Assembly (NCBI GenBank): GCA_009746045.1
Contig: RPFO01000084.1
Span: forward strand, 1,356,176-1,420,175
Length of the DNA stretch: 64,000 bases
From: Mesostigma viride
Lineage: Eukaryota > Streptophyta > Mesostigmatophyceae > Mesostigmatales > Mesostigmataceae
Direction of reading: 5' to 3'
Positions 10,143-21,246 of this stretch are shown one piece after another. Below the pieces are notes generated by a model. The model did not search any database. It worked only from the letters and a program-made list of their open reading frames with translations, and was not told the DNA's origin. Each line of letters starts with the position of its first letter. Position 1 is the stretch's first letter. A program made the translations under genes and the position numbers.

Positions 10143-10394
10143 AGGCATTTGGTCATTAATTAATTAATTAATTAATAGACACGTGACTGTGTCACGTGAG
10201 CATAAGTCCTCAGTGGGAGGGGAACATGGGATGGAATGGATGGTGTAAGCTATCTACTAGGTCCTAGTTACAGGGGTGTGGGCACCGCGGCCCGAATCGC
10301 TATGAATGCCATACGCGGTCACACGCGGAGCCCCCACAGACTTGGGGGTGGTCTCCTTCATCACTACTTGCCATCTATCATTGCGTACCATGAA
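10143..10394 (-). repeat. Truncated 3' end copy with CACGTGACTGTGTCACGTG hairpin
   Basis: (TTAA)n at 10157-10176 precedes AATAGACACGTGACTGTGTC, a hairpin, and about 200 bp that recur at 10406-10640 and 12676-12860. The orientation implied by the tail is minus. This looks like the 3' UTR of the LINE that follows. Confidence 0.55.
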
Positions 10395-10718
10395 GTAATT
10401 CATTAATAGACACGTGACTGCGTCACGTGACCATAAGTCCTCAGTGGGAGGGGAACATGGGATGGAATGGAGGGTGTAAGCTAATAATAATCTAGGTCCT
10501 AGTTACAGGGGTGTGGGCACCGCGGCCCGAATCGCTATGAATGCCATACTTGGTCACACGCGGAGCCCTCACAGGCTTGGGGGTGGTCTCCTTCATCACT
10601 ACTTGCCATCTATCCTTTCGCACCAATGATGATCTGCCTCCATATTACAGACAAACCAGGAGGCTGCCCGGGTGTGAACCCGTCATGTCTAGTGTAGCAC
10701 ATGTCCATGCCGAGTCTA

Positions 10719-12472
10719 TCACGAAAAGTCCACGGGTGGCGGCCCTGCCGCGCGCGGCCTGGGGCACGCCAGGTGAGGACATATCGCCCACCACTGAGGC
10801 TGGGCGGGCTTGGTGCCAGCTAGTCTATCTGATGTGTCTACCTGATCTGTGCGGGCCAGGTGCCCGACTAGGCCCATGCGCCTGTGCCTACTAATAATGT
10901 GGGAAACATAGGGCAAATCAGCGTACAAATCCTGAGTCATTACTAATGTGCAAACCAAAGGGGATGTTAAGGGCCTTGCGCAGCATCTTGGTGACGTTGC
11001 CGTCGAGTCGTTGCTCCAGCTCCTGCGTCGGTGTCCAGGTCTCGGCGCCTTATAGGTCAGGATCGTCAGAATGACGACCTTGAAGAGGTCACGCTTGACG
11101 ATCCGGGGTAGGGCGGGGTTGCTCCACCAGCGGCGGTGGTCATGGAGGTGCGCCCACGCCATGCCGATCCGTGTCGTCAGGTCGTCCTCGTAGTCGGGAA
11201 GCCAACTGCCGAGCAGCTTGAAGCGGCCTGAAGTAGGGTAGTTGACCTCGGTGTCGTCTAAGAGGCGGAGTGTGGGTGGGGGCCCTGCCATGCCGAGGGC
11301 CATGCAGGGCCTCCGTTTTGGGGCTGATTTCTAGACCAACGGCCCGAGCCTCGAGCGCCATGCAGTCCAGCCAAGGTAGGGCAGACTCCGGCTTCTCGAT
11401 GAGCGTGATGTCGTCGGCATAAATGAGGTCAGCTAGTAAATTCTGCTTGTTAGCCGGGGGCACGGCCTGCAATGCTAGCAAAATGGTAGACACCTCACGT
11501 GGCCCCCCCGCGGGACTGCGACCAGCTCAGCCTGGCCGGCACCTCCTGACGTGGGCCGGGCCCAGCGATGTTAGACGCCGCAAGGCCCGCACCTTCAAAG
11601 AACAGCTAGTAGAGAACATGGGGGGCCTAGGCCTCTCCGTGATTTGGAAGAAGATCATGGACAAGGCCAAGTGGGCCCAGGTCATAGAGGACAACGAGCC
11701 CCCCCCTGTGGGGAAGCGCCCGCGTGTGCACACCCGTGGGAGGCACGCCAGTGCTGTATAGATAGATGCTGTAGGCCGGTAGTAATGCTGTTAGATGGAG
11801 TCGGTAGCTGATGTAGATAGCTTAGACCGGTAGGATTGTATGCACCCACCCATCCATCCATCGGGGTTCATGCTCCGTGACTCCCCAACGGGAGCACGAG
11901 TCTAATTAATTAATTAATTAATTAATGCTAGCGAAGCGAGCACGTGCCTGGCGCATAACATAATCCACTACAATAATAAACAGGTACGGCGACAGGACGC
12001 AACCCTGCCAGACGCCGGTCTGCAGTGGGCATGGCGGGGTAAAGCCGTGTTGAGTGCGCACCGAAGTGGTCGACCCCCCATACAGCGTGCGGATGACGGT
12101 AATCAGGGGAGTGGGGACGCGAGCGCGAGCAAGTACAGCCCATAGAGCGTCCCAGAGGACAGAATCAAAAGCCTTGATGAAGTCGACGAAGATCAGGATG
12201 GCGGGAAACTCACCAGGCTGCAGGAGAGCGAATTCCTCGAAGAGGCGACGCGCGACGAAGATGGCCATGACAGTGTTGCGCCCAGGACGAAAGCCCATTT
12301 GACTTTCCCCTAGGTGACGGTCGAGAGCAGAACGAAGGCGGTTGAGGATCATGCGCATGAACAACTTGAGTGCGGTGCTCTGGATGCAGACTCCTCGGTA
12401 GTTGGCGGGGTCGTCAGGGTCCCGAACCTTTATTTTTGTACAGCATGCATAATACGGTAGCTGTGCTGCCAC
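10719..12472 (-). pseudogene. pol: LINE reverse transcriptase, interrupted
   Basis: The minus frame 12472-11933 contains DDPANYRGVCIQSTALKLF, MGFRPGRNTVMAIF, LIFVDFIKAFDSVLW (motif A) and GVWQGCVLSPYLF (motif B). After the insertion it resumes at about 11470-10719 with LADLIYADDITLI (motif C, YADD) and C-terminal segments such as GLVGHLARTDQVDTSDRLAG. Close relatives lie at 17330-18640 and 18560-19520. Two or more frameshifts and the 444-bp insertion make it non-functional. It would have been a LINE RT; the endonuclease is not in this fragment. Confidence 0.75.
11480..11923 (+). mobile_element. 5'-truncated LINE C-terminus plus 3' UTR nested in the minus-strand LINE
   Basis: AATGCTAGC at 11471-11479 and 11924-11932 flanks the insert. 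It encodes the last 80 or so residues of a related LINE protein (QPGRHLLTWAGPSDVRRRK ... stop at 11759-11761). It has a 3' UTR with the hairpin GACTCCCCAACGGGAGC and a TTAA tail. Removing it rejoins the two halves of the interrupted RT. This dates the two LINE insertions relative to each other. Confidence 0.8.
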
Positions 12473-12640
12473 TCAGGAATCGGCGGCGCGTCGGCTTGCA
12501 GGATCCAGTTGCAGACGTCAAGCAGGAACCCCGTGAGCGCCGTCAGCTTAATCACCGGGGCGGGGAGCTGGTCAGGTCCAACGGCGGCATAGAAGCGGAT
12601 TTGGTCATACAGTGGTTTAATATGTTAATGCATGCTATCT

Positions 12641-12860
12641 GGTGGGTAATTGGTTCCATTAATTCATTAATTCATTAATAGACACGTGACTGCGTCACGT
12701 GACCATAAGTCCTCAGTGGGAGGGGAACATGGGATGGAATGGATGGTGTAAGCTATCTAGGTCCTAGTTACAGGGGTGTGGGCACCGCGGCCCGAATCGC
12801 TATGAATGCCATGATACTTGGTCACATGCGGAGCCCCCACAGGCCTTTGGTTCCATAGCC
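12641..12860 (-). repeat. Third copy of the CACGTGACTGCGTCACGTG 3' end repeat
   Basis: TTAATTCATTAATTCATTAA then the hairpin and the GGTCCTAGTTACAGGGGTGT block match 10406-10640 closely. The copy stops near CCCACAGGCC at about 12845. No coding region. Confidence 0.6.
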
Positions 12861-13627
12861 AACACCATCTTCCCCATATACCAAACATCGCCACCCACAA
12901 CGGGGGAATGCTCATCCAAGCAATTGGCCCAATCAAAATAAAGGATCCAGCAGTTGGTCCAATCAACAACTAGCAGCCAATGGGATCAGTTCCTTTCTTA
13001 TTATCCACGACTTGGCCACACTTCAGAATTGACCTTGGGATTCAGAAGACCTCCTAGTGGCTCTGTTTCACCGCATCAATTTACACGTAGACTCCGGTGG
13101 CTCTGAACGTACACAGATCCACAGATTTTTCGCGCATCAGCGCTCGGCAGCGTTTAGTTTACTACTTGCTGCTTGTCTCGACAAAATACACAGATCCGTA
13201 TGTATGGCATATCTGACCACAGGGCTGGACCCATAAAGAAAAGACTGAACAGTTTGAAGGTCCTGTACGTCCTTACAATAGTCCTTGTACCAGACAAACC
13301 ATCGCAGGACTATCAGATCTCACTTGCTGAAAAGGTACAATCAATAATCCCAATACTACTGAACTACTATAAAACAATAAATACATTACATGACCTAAGT
13401 TCCTTGCGTGTATGATGATTCTTCCTTCGTAGGCGATCTCTGGAACTCAAAAGTATCACTCCATCTGGATGTCACAGTCACTTTTCACTGTTACAGCGAC
13501 CTTGCTGATCTACTGGCCTATCTAACTTTCAAATTGTAGTTATTGATTTGTGGTTGTTCTATACACTACGGGCAGGGCCCTGCTGAGTGGCTCGGTTGCG
13601 ACCGTGGGAGGTGATGCGCGCCTTCCC

Positions 13628-13631
<4 letters not shown>
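12861..13631. other. No recognisable feature
   Basis: No convincing reading frame, splice pattern or repeat was found in this stretch. Local direct repeats such as CACAGATCC are short. Confidence 0.4.

Positions 13632-13670
<39 letters not shown>
13632..13670 (+). repeat. Poly-G tract of 39 bases
   Basis: A pure G run lies between CTACC and CGCGGCGCG. It can form stacked G-quadruplexes, and its length is unreliable in any assembly. The following 750 bases (to 14425) show no gene I can support. Confidence 0.9.
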
Positions 13671-14425
13671 CGCGGCGCGTAAGCCTCGACGACACATTCA
13701 GCCACACCGTTTTTGTCCTTTGTGCATCTTCCTTAAAACAAAGGAGAGGCCTATAAGTCCCTAGCTGCTCACGAAGTGTGCGTGGGCTCCCCTGACGTTG
13801 TGCGTTCTCCGCCCCCCCTCCCAGCAAGTCCTGAGGTGCCGACCTGGTTGGGCAGGCCGCAGCCGGCCCGCATTCACTCCTAGGGCCTCATGACGTGTCT
13901 ACCTCAGTGGTTAGTGCGTGCCCAGTGCTAGATGTAATCAACGTTGCTGCATGGTGCTAGAATGAGTGGCACTTGCCCCAAGTATAATTTCTCCAAGCGC
14001 ACTCGCGCAGCATACCGAACCCTGAAAATTTATATTCGGGTGACGGTGCCATCGAGCCCAGCCCCTAACGTTGCCGTGAGCGTCCACGTCTTTCAGGACG
14101 GAGAGGATGAGAACCTTGACGGTCTAGATCCTGTTTCTCAAGCATGCCCAAGGGCTTGCATGCGCCACCCTGTGTAGGGTAGCACCACAGGACTGGACCA
14201 GGAGTGCCCATTTGGGTGTCGATGTCATCCTCACAGTTGGGAAGAACCCTCTGGCTGCATGCGCCCCCTTGACACGACGGAATATTTACTTCCCGGGAAA
14301 AGGAAAGCCCCATCTGGGCACCTGTACATGGGTTATTGATCGCATCTGGGCAGGCTGTTCAAACAGCGCGCGAGTTATGCAAGGGCCCGCCTGGATTGGA
14401 TAAATCACGCGACTCCATGGGTCCG

Positions 14426-15589
14426 TCAAGCGAGGCCCCGCATGAGCTTGCGTGTCGCTGGGGTCTTCAGCTCGGCCAACGCAGCCTCCAGCTGCTGGCA
14501 GATGTCCCTGAGGGTGGCGTAGTCCGCCTCCAGCAAGCATTGGGACGCTTCCCCGCCTTGAGACGTGTGCACCTCCAGCAGGTAGGAGGGGCATGCCTGC
14601 TTCCTGACGCTGGATACCCAACGACAGTTATCGATGCCAACAATGATGTCGCCCGCAGGTGCCACATGGCGACCCGGGTAGGCATAAGATGTCCCCAGAG
14701 ACAGCCACCGAGCAATGAACCACGAGGCAGCCAGCAACAGGGACTTTGCCAGCAGCATGTTTGGCCAAAGCTCGCACACTGCCCCCAACCCGGAGAAAAA
14801 ACACAGGGTCTCTGAACTAGATCAGCAGAGCGTACAGTAAGCTACTACAGTCCCCACTCAGCTTGTGAAAGACGTGTGAAGGTGCTATCACATGGCACAA
14901 AAACTGCGAACCAACATCAAAAAACTGCGAGCCAAAATCATCAAGGGCATCCAAATAACCAGCAAATGGGAAGTCCCCCGGACTTGACCTACCTCCGGCT
15001 AGCAACTTGCAGCTGTAGTCTCCACTCCAGGCCACGGAAGCACGGCATTGCTTCATGCCCAGGTGCATCCACGCCTTCACTAGACAGTGGCGGTTGCAGT
15101 TTGGCGACGAGTTCCGTGAAGCTGCTGGCATAAAATTTTGCGAGCTGTTCAGCACTCTGAGAGGCCAGCCCCGCCTCACCCACGCACACACGCAGGAAGT
15201 CCGTTTCCTGCAGATTTAGCGCAGCGGCCCGCAAAAAAAGGAAACACAGCCCCTTGATGGCGAGGTCGACGGACTCCGGGGTGACACCCAGACGAGACGC
15301 TGCTTTGCTCAGGCCTTTAGCGGATGCCAGCGCATTCTTCTGGATGCACCCATGGGCCATGGTCGCAAACTCGACAAGCGCTGCAAAGCATTGAACAACG
15401 GCGCATAACAAAGAAAGAAGATGTAGTCAACGTACGGTCTTTGCAGGAATGCCTCTTCCTTTGCTACGATGTCCAAGAATACTACCAACCTGTAAAAACT
15501 TAGTGAATGAGTCCCTTTAACTCACCATTCAGATCCAGCGCTGTCAGCAATTTCAGATCCCTTCTGTGTAGCTCCGTAAGGAGTGCCAT
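14426..15589 (-). CDS. COMMD-family (COMM domain) protein, host gene
   Basis: Exon 1 is 15589-15526 (ATG; MALLTELHRRDLKLL; donor GTGAGT). Exon 2 lies near 15495-15440 (LDIVAKEEAFLQ). Exon 3 runs about 15381-14993, carrying FLFLRAAALNLQETDFL and ending FRGLEWRLQLQVASR before donor GTAGGT. Exon 4 is 14603-14426 (acceptor CGTCAG; KQACPSYLLEVH ... ADYATLRDICQQLEAAL; stop TGA). The exon 3/4 join keeps frame. L(D/E)WRL..QVASR followed by YLLE and a final ADYATL...LE.AL.E...R..MR is the COMM domain, which dimerises in Commander/CCC endosomal-recycling complexes (family knowledge). The exon 2/3 junction is not resolved. At roughly 220 residues it has the usual family length. Confidence 0.75.
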
Positions 15590-17311
15590 TGAACACAGAC
15601 GAACGCAGTGAATCTCCTTGCTAGGCCTATCGCCCTGATCCCGGTAAAATACCCTGTTATTTGCTATCGTATCCTACGGAGACATCTGACACTGCCGTTG
15701 GAACGGCTGTGCATATTCTGATGAGACTAATAGCGGCAGCGCGATCAAACCGCGCTGGCGTCTGATTCGCAACCGCGCACCGTTTGGGGCAGAAAGAGAA
15801 CGAATCAAGCATAGCCAGACACCTAAATGGACACAAACTTAGTGCTTCAGCAGGCTGCAAGCGTCAATTTCATAGATGCGCAAGGCTAAGACTTCACAGC
15901 TGTGTCTGCAAGAGTCGCCATACGACTGATCAGTCATCGCAGTGCGCTTTATGGTCTCAGCGTCACATACGTGATACGTGATTAGTGATACGTGATACGT
16001 CGATGTTGTTGTTGTTGTTGTCTGCGCAGTCAGCAGCAGAGATTACTCAAGTGGATACGTGATACGTCGATGTATGTAAATTTTTTTCGAAAAAAATTTC
16101 CTTACTCCATACTAAAGTGCAATTAGGTCTGCAGCCCGGTCCTCGCGAACCTTTGGGATCTCCTGCGACAGCCGTAGCGGTCCGTGCTGCTTGGTTGGAC
16201 ACTTGGACTAGTGTCAGATGCTGTCCTCTGGAATCTTTCGCGTCGGCGCCTTGGCCGATCCCCGCTGGTCCCAAAGTTGTCGGAAAAAAAAGAGTGACGA
16301 TATGAAAAGTGTCAGGCGTTAACTACTGGCTATATTTGGAATAAACGTACACCTATTTACCTGGAAAAGTGTCAGGCGTTTGGCGGTTACGAAATGGCGT
16401 GTCGTACCTCGTCGTGCTGACGAGTGTCCTTTTCCTTAAGTCGTGCTATCTGTGCGGACAGATTCCTTAAAGCGTGACATGTGTGCCGATTTGTTCGTTT
16501 GTTTTTTTGTAACGCTCGAGTCCACTTACGGACGCTTTGCGAGTTTCGGGTGGTGAACAAGTAAGCAAAGTTGGGGGCAACCCTTCAGGTGTTCACAACT
16601 AAGAAATGCTTGAAACAGGTGTTGGAACTAAAAACCGGTTGCACGATGAGCTCTGGAGTCGGTCGGGATCGACACTCCAGTGACTCCGCGGCTCGAGTGA
16701 GGCTGTCTTGCGTTCGGTAATCGGTGCGCTGATGCGGGATGAGGGAGGCGGGCGTGTGTACATGTTGATTGCGTCAGATGAGTCGCGTTCTCTTGTGCTT
16801 ATAGTTTGCCAGATATCGTCGCTGGAGCAAATGCAAGCGCACTTGATCTTGATCTTGATCTTGGCGGGTGGAGTTGATGAGGGCGCTGCTGATGAGGCGC
16901 GCATGATGACGCAAAGGGAGGTTGATGAGGCTCGTGGTGCCCTTGATGAGCACGTTTTGGAGGATGCCGTTGACGTGGCCAGAGAATGTGACCAAGCCAA
17001 CCGAGAAGATCGTCTGTGCCACTTGCGGCGCCACTGGTATTCATGACGACAAGTAGGGCACGTTTCTGACCTTTCTGCCCTTTTGTTTGGCAAGCTAGTG
17101 TTCGCTTGCACTCGTATATAATCCTTTCAACCAATGCATGTTTCAACTTATAATGCATACGATTCTCTCAACATGTCCCTGCAGCCACAACAACGAACCA
17201 CCTCAACCACACCAACCGTCTGGTAAACAACAATTGACACTCCAATTAAAACAAACAGATTCAGAAGACATCCCAAATACTGAAAAGCTCTCAGAACATA
17301 TATACAATCTA
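15590..17311. other. Intergenic or unrecognised sequence
   Basis: There is a (GTT)n run near 16003-16020, repeated GATACGTGAT words (15965-16070), and GAAAAGTGTCAGGCGTT twice (16303-16319, 16364-16380). Frames at 16600-17158 on both strands are compositionally odd, and none shows a domain I recognise. The 5' part may hold the promoter of the COMMD gene. Confidence 0.35.
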
Positions 17312-18548
17312 TAGAAGGGCTCTGCTGCTGACCCCAGTAACTACCGGGGTGTCTGCCTCCAGAGCGCCGCGCTGAAGGTCTTCATGCGCATGATGCTGCA
17401 CAGGCTCCGCGCCGCGCTGGACCCACACCTGGGTGAGTCTCAGATGGGTTTCCGTCGTGGTCGTAACACTGTCATGGCTGTGTTTGTCGCGCGCCAGTTG
17501 ATGGAGGAGGTGCGTCGCCTTTGCCCTGACAGTTTGCCGCTGGTCTTCATTCTTGTTGACTATATCAAGGCCTTTGACACGGTCCTTTGGGAGGCTCTTT
17601 GGGCCATCCTAGCTCTGGATCGGGTGCCACCAGCGTTTATTGCTGCCATTCGTCGACTGTATGAGGGCTCACAGGCAGTAGTGCGGGCTGCGGAAGGCAC
17701 CACCCCACCATTCCCCCTTCACCACGGGGTGTGGCAAGGTTGTGTCCTGTCCCCATACCTGTTCATTATTGTCGTGGATCACGTCATGCGCCGGGCACGT
17801 GCGCGCTTTACTGCTCTTAAGGGGTTCGAGCCTGGCTTGGACATCCTTAACGAGCGCGAGCACGGCGGGGTTGGCACTGGCTACCGCCTCGCCGACCTGA
17901 TTTATGCGGATGATACCACCCTCATCGCGCGCCCCGAGCACATTCAGACCTGGGGCTGGACTGTCTGGGCCTGGAGGCGAGGGCGGTGGGGTTGGAGATT
18001 AGTGTCAAAACTGAGGCGATGGTGATTGGGGCCTCCAGTAGCCCACCGCTGCCGCGCCTGCTCGACGGGACGGAGGTCCCGTTCCGCGATCGCTTCAAAC
18101 TGTTGGGGAGTTGGCTCCCTGACACCGCCGACGATGTGGACATCCGCATCGGCCTGGCTTGGGCCAGGCTCCGTTCGCTCAACACCTACTGGCGCTCCAA
18201 GGGCCTGGGCGAACACCGCAAGCGCATGCTCTTCACGGTCCTCGTCCTCACGGTGCTCATGTATGGCGCCGAGGCGTGGACACTCACGCCAACACTGGCA
18301 GCTAAGCTAGACGGCACCGTTTACAGGATGCTCCGACAGGTCCTGAACGTAGGGTTTTCCTGAAGCGTAGGTCATTAGAGTCTTTGTATCAGGGTATGCC
18401 TCGTATTTCGGACGAGATTAGGCAGCGTAGGATAGCATTTGTAGGACACCTTGCTCGCACCAGCCAGGTCGACACCGCCCTTGGTCTGGCCGGCCCCCAG
18501 CGGCTTGGCCAGCCAGGGCGGCATATTTTGACCTGGCCTGGCCCCAAG
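17312..18548 (+). mobile_element. LINE fragment A (RT to C-terminus), plus strand
   Basis: It starts abruptly inside the RT (SAADPSNYRGVCLQS) and carries MGFRRGRNTVMAVF, FILVDYIKAFDTVLW, GVWQGCVLSPYLF and LADLIYADDTTLIARP. After a frame change near 17945 it continues VGLEISVKTEAMVIG, then MPRISDEIRQRRIAFVGHL and GQPGRHILTWPGP. It is closely related to 10719-12472. 5' truncation is evident. No tail is seen because fragment B follows directly. Confidence 0.75.
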
Positions 18549-19520
18549 GGCAATGATTCCAAAAAGGGTAGGGAAACATGCCACGAACTACACTCAGGTG
18601 TTGCTGGCCGACCTAGTGGTCCCAGCCCAATTTGAACACCGCATCCACTCTCTCGACGAGCCTCCGCGTGCTGAGTGGCAGACGGCCATCCGCGTCATGC
18701 TGTACAAGAAGGGCTCTGCTGCTGACCCCGGTAACTACCGGGGTGTCTGCCTCCAGAGCGCCGCGCTGAAGGTCTTCATGCGCATGATGCTGCACAGGCT
18801 CCGCGCCGCGCTGGACCCACACCTGGGTGAGTCTCAGATGGGTTTCCGTCGTGGTCGTAACACTGTCATGGCTGTGTTTGTCGCGCGCCAGTTGATGGAG
18901 GAGGTGCGTCGCCTTCCCCCTGACAGTTTGCCGCTCGTCTTCATTTTTGTTGACTATATCAAGGCCTTTGACACGGTCCTTTGGGAGGCTCTTTGGGCCA
19001 TCCTAGCTCTGGATCGAGTGCCACCAGCGTTTATTGCTGCCATTCGTCGACTGTATGAGGGCTCACAGGCAGTAGTGCGGACTGCGGAAGGCACCACCCC
19101 ACCATTCCCCCTTCACCACGGGGTGTGGCAAGGTTGTGTCCTGTCCCCATACCTGTTCATTACTGTCGTGGATCACGTCATGCGCCGGGCACGTGCGCGC
19201 TTTACTGCTCTTAAGGGGTTCGAGCCAGGCTTGGACATCCTTAACGTGAAAGAGCACGGCGGGGTTGAGCCTGGCTACCGCCTGGCCGACCTGATTTATG
19301 CGGATGACACCACCCTCATCGCGCGCCCTGAGGACATTCAGACCAGTGGCTGGACTGTCTGGGCCTGGAGGCGAGGGCGGTGGGGTTGGAGATTAGTGTC
19401 AAAACTGAGGCGATGGTGATTGGGGCCTCCAGTATACTGTATACACCGCCGCTGCCGCGCCTGCTCGACGGGACGACGGTCCCGTTCCGCGACCGCTTCA
19501 AACTCTTATAGGGAGCTGGG
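18549..19520 (+). mobile_element. LINE fragment B (RT), head-to-tail with fragment A
   Basis: It overlaps fragment A in content (about 18705-19510 matches 17315-18105 with few differences) and adds upstream residues ending RVMLYKKGSAADPGNYRGV. Motifs A, B and C (FVDYIKAFDTVLW, GCVLSPYLF, YADDTTLI) are intact in one frame to 19419. It ends within FRDRFKL. A small insertion at about 19432 (GTATACTGTATACACC) distinguishes it. The arrangement could be tandem duplication or two insertions. Confidence 0.75.
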
Positions 19521-19752
19521 TGGTCCCACGCGGAATGGGGTCATTTTTCGCGCATTTTGCAAGAAAAAAACGCTAGTTTCAATCGTCCGATCGCGTTTTT
19601 TTGCGCGAATTTGGCGTCCGATCGCGTATTTTCGAGCTAATTTGGTGTCATAATGCTTAATATTTCATGTCAATTTGAGCGTACATTCCACATCGAGAGG
19701 CTTGAAAGTTAGTAATTCATGTAAATTTTACGTGGAGAGACTCGACATCATC

Positions 19753-20300
19753 CTAACCTTTGTATAGGACGAGCACTACCAGCGCATGTCCAAGTGCTAA
19801 CTTCCCCTCAAGCTTTCGAGGGCCTCTTCCGTAATTTCGCTTCCGCGATCTGCTGTTCCGTTTTCGAGTTCCTCCTGACTTCTTATCGATCTCCTCTGCA
19901 GGCGCCCAGACTTCCACATCCTTCCAGCTCTTGCCATCCGTCAGCTTTACCACCTTCATCGCGTAGTCCAGCGGCATCCACAACAACTTGTTCTTCAACT
20001 TCCCTCCCTTCTCCCCCTCAGCGAAAAACTTAAATGCGACGTCCCTCCACTTGGTGTCGTATCCAGACACCTGCCCATAAAGCATGACGTCTTCTAGCTT
20101 GGCATACATTGGCGTAGCCGTATCCTTGTTCCCTGCTTGCATAATGGCTGAAGTCCACCCATCACACCAAAAGGCCTCTGGTGCTCCGAACCCCATTTCC
20201 CCGTCCATAAGTCTCATTTCCAACGTGGGCTTCTCATCATCCTCATCGCCCGCCTGACAGTCTTCCGCCCCCTTAGGCTAGCTCCTCCCCTCCGGAAGTG
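19753..20300 (-). CDS. Unrecognised protein-coding exon(s)
   Basis: A minus-strand frame with balanced composition reads AGDEDDEKPTLEMRLMDG, then GFGAPEAFWCDGWTSAIMQA, KWRDVAFKFFAEGEKGG and NKLLWMPLDYAMKVVKLT, ending in an Arg/Ser/Lys-rich tail. A possible acceptor (CTGTCAG) precedes AGDEDDE near 20255. Upstream, about 20335-20280, SDQRLYMLTLPEG could be another exon. I do not recognise the family. It may belong with the acidic/basic protein at 20440-21320 as one gene, but no junction was proven. Confidence 0.4.
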
Positions 20301-20659
20301 TCAGCATGTACAGCCGCTGGTCCGAAGCCCACCGCCATGCACATTTGCCAAGCGAAGTAACTGCTCCACATCCTCCTTACCTGCGCGCAAACCGATCATG
20401 CCATCAACGCATGACTAAAATCGAGTTATAGTAGAAATCGGACTGCCAACCGTAAAAAATCAAAACACTCGACATACCAGAATTCACTCGCAGATTTTTT
20501 CTTACCCTTTTTGGCCTTTTCCTTCGACCTCTGCTCGCAGGTAGACCCCGTCTGGGGGTGGGGGGCAGGCGCCGGGGCGGGTTTGGCGGGCTCGGCAACC
20601 TTGGCAGTCTTCGCGGTCTTGGGTAACTTCTTGGAAGCAACGCGCTCCTTTCCCCCGTC

Positions 20660-20865
20660 AGTTACGTTAAATAGTGACGGAACCTTTTGCCGCCTGAGGC
20701 AAATCGGTCCGTAACACTATTTTGCCCGGAATAACCACTTCCGAGCACCCAAGTTAATTCGGCCGAATTAACTTGGGTGCTCGGAAGTGGTTATTCCGGG
20801 CAAAATAGTGTTACGGACCGATTTGCCTCAGGCGGCAAAAGGTTCCGTCACTATTTAACGTAACT
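20660..20865. mobile_element. Perfect 206-bp palindrome (foldback MITE-like) with 5-bp duplication
   Basis: The two 103-base arms are exact reverse complements with no spacer (centre 20762/20763). The ends read AGTTACG...CGTAACT. CCGTC flanks both sides (20655-20659, 20866-20870), showing insertion rather than a local inversion. No coding capacity. The terminal AGTTA and 5-bp duplication match those of the copia-like LTR elements E1-E3 in this window. Confidence 0.85.
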
Positions 20866-21058
20866 CCGTCCTCCTCCTCTCAGCCGCCATCCTCCTCCTC
20901 CTTCTCCTCCTCATCATCCGAATCTGTAAGCACAACTGCTCTTCGACGCCGTTTCTGAGGCAGGGCAGGCTTGGCAGCCTTCCCCCCCTTGGCCGATTTC
21001 TTGGAAGCAACGTGCTCCGCAGCCTTCCCACCCTTGGCGGATTTCTTAATTGGTAGCA

Positions 21059-21246
21059 ACGTGCTGCTCCTCCTCCTCCTCCTCCCCCTCCTCCTCCTCC
21101 TCCTCCTCCTCCTCCTCCTCCTCCTCCTCCTCCTCCTCCTCCTCCTCCTCCTCCTCCTCCTCCTCCTCCTCCTCCTCCTCCTCCTCCTCCTCCTCCTCCT
21201 CCTCCTCCTCCTCCTCCTCCTCCTCCTCCTCCTCCTCCTCCTCCTC
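21059..21246 (-). repeat. (CTC)n / (GAG)n microsatellite coding for poly-glutamate
   Basis: About 60 triplets, nearly pure, lie within the acidic/basic protein frame on the minus strand. The copy number is probably unstable. The frameshift just after it may reflect this. Confidence 0.9.

Larger units (their letters stand above)
10395..12640 (-). mobile_element. LINE (YADD-type RT), 5'-truncated, minus strand
   Basis: The 3' end is at the left: AT-rich tail, CACGTGACTGCGTCACGTG hairpin and 3' UTR to about 10700. Then comes the coding region to about 12,600. It is split by a plus-strand LINE fragment at 11480-11923. No 5' UTR or ORF1 is visible; after about 12,600 the homology fades. Confidence 0.65.

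Noticed and set aside
16599-17158. Host gene on either strand
   Set aside because: Several overlapping frames exist but none has a domain, splice pattern or codon bias I can support.
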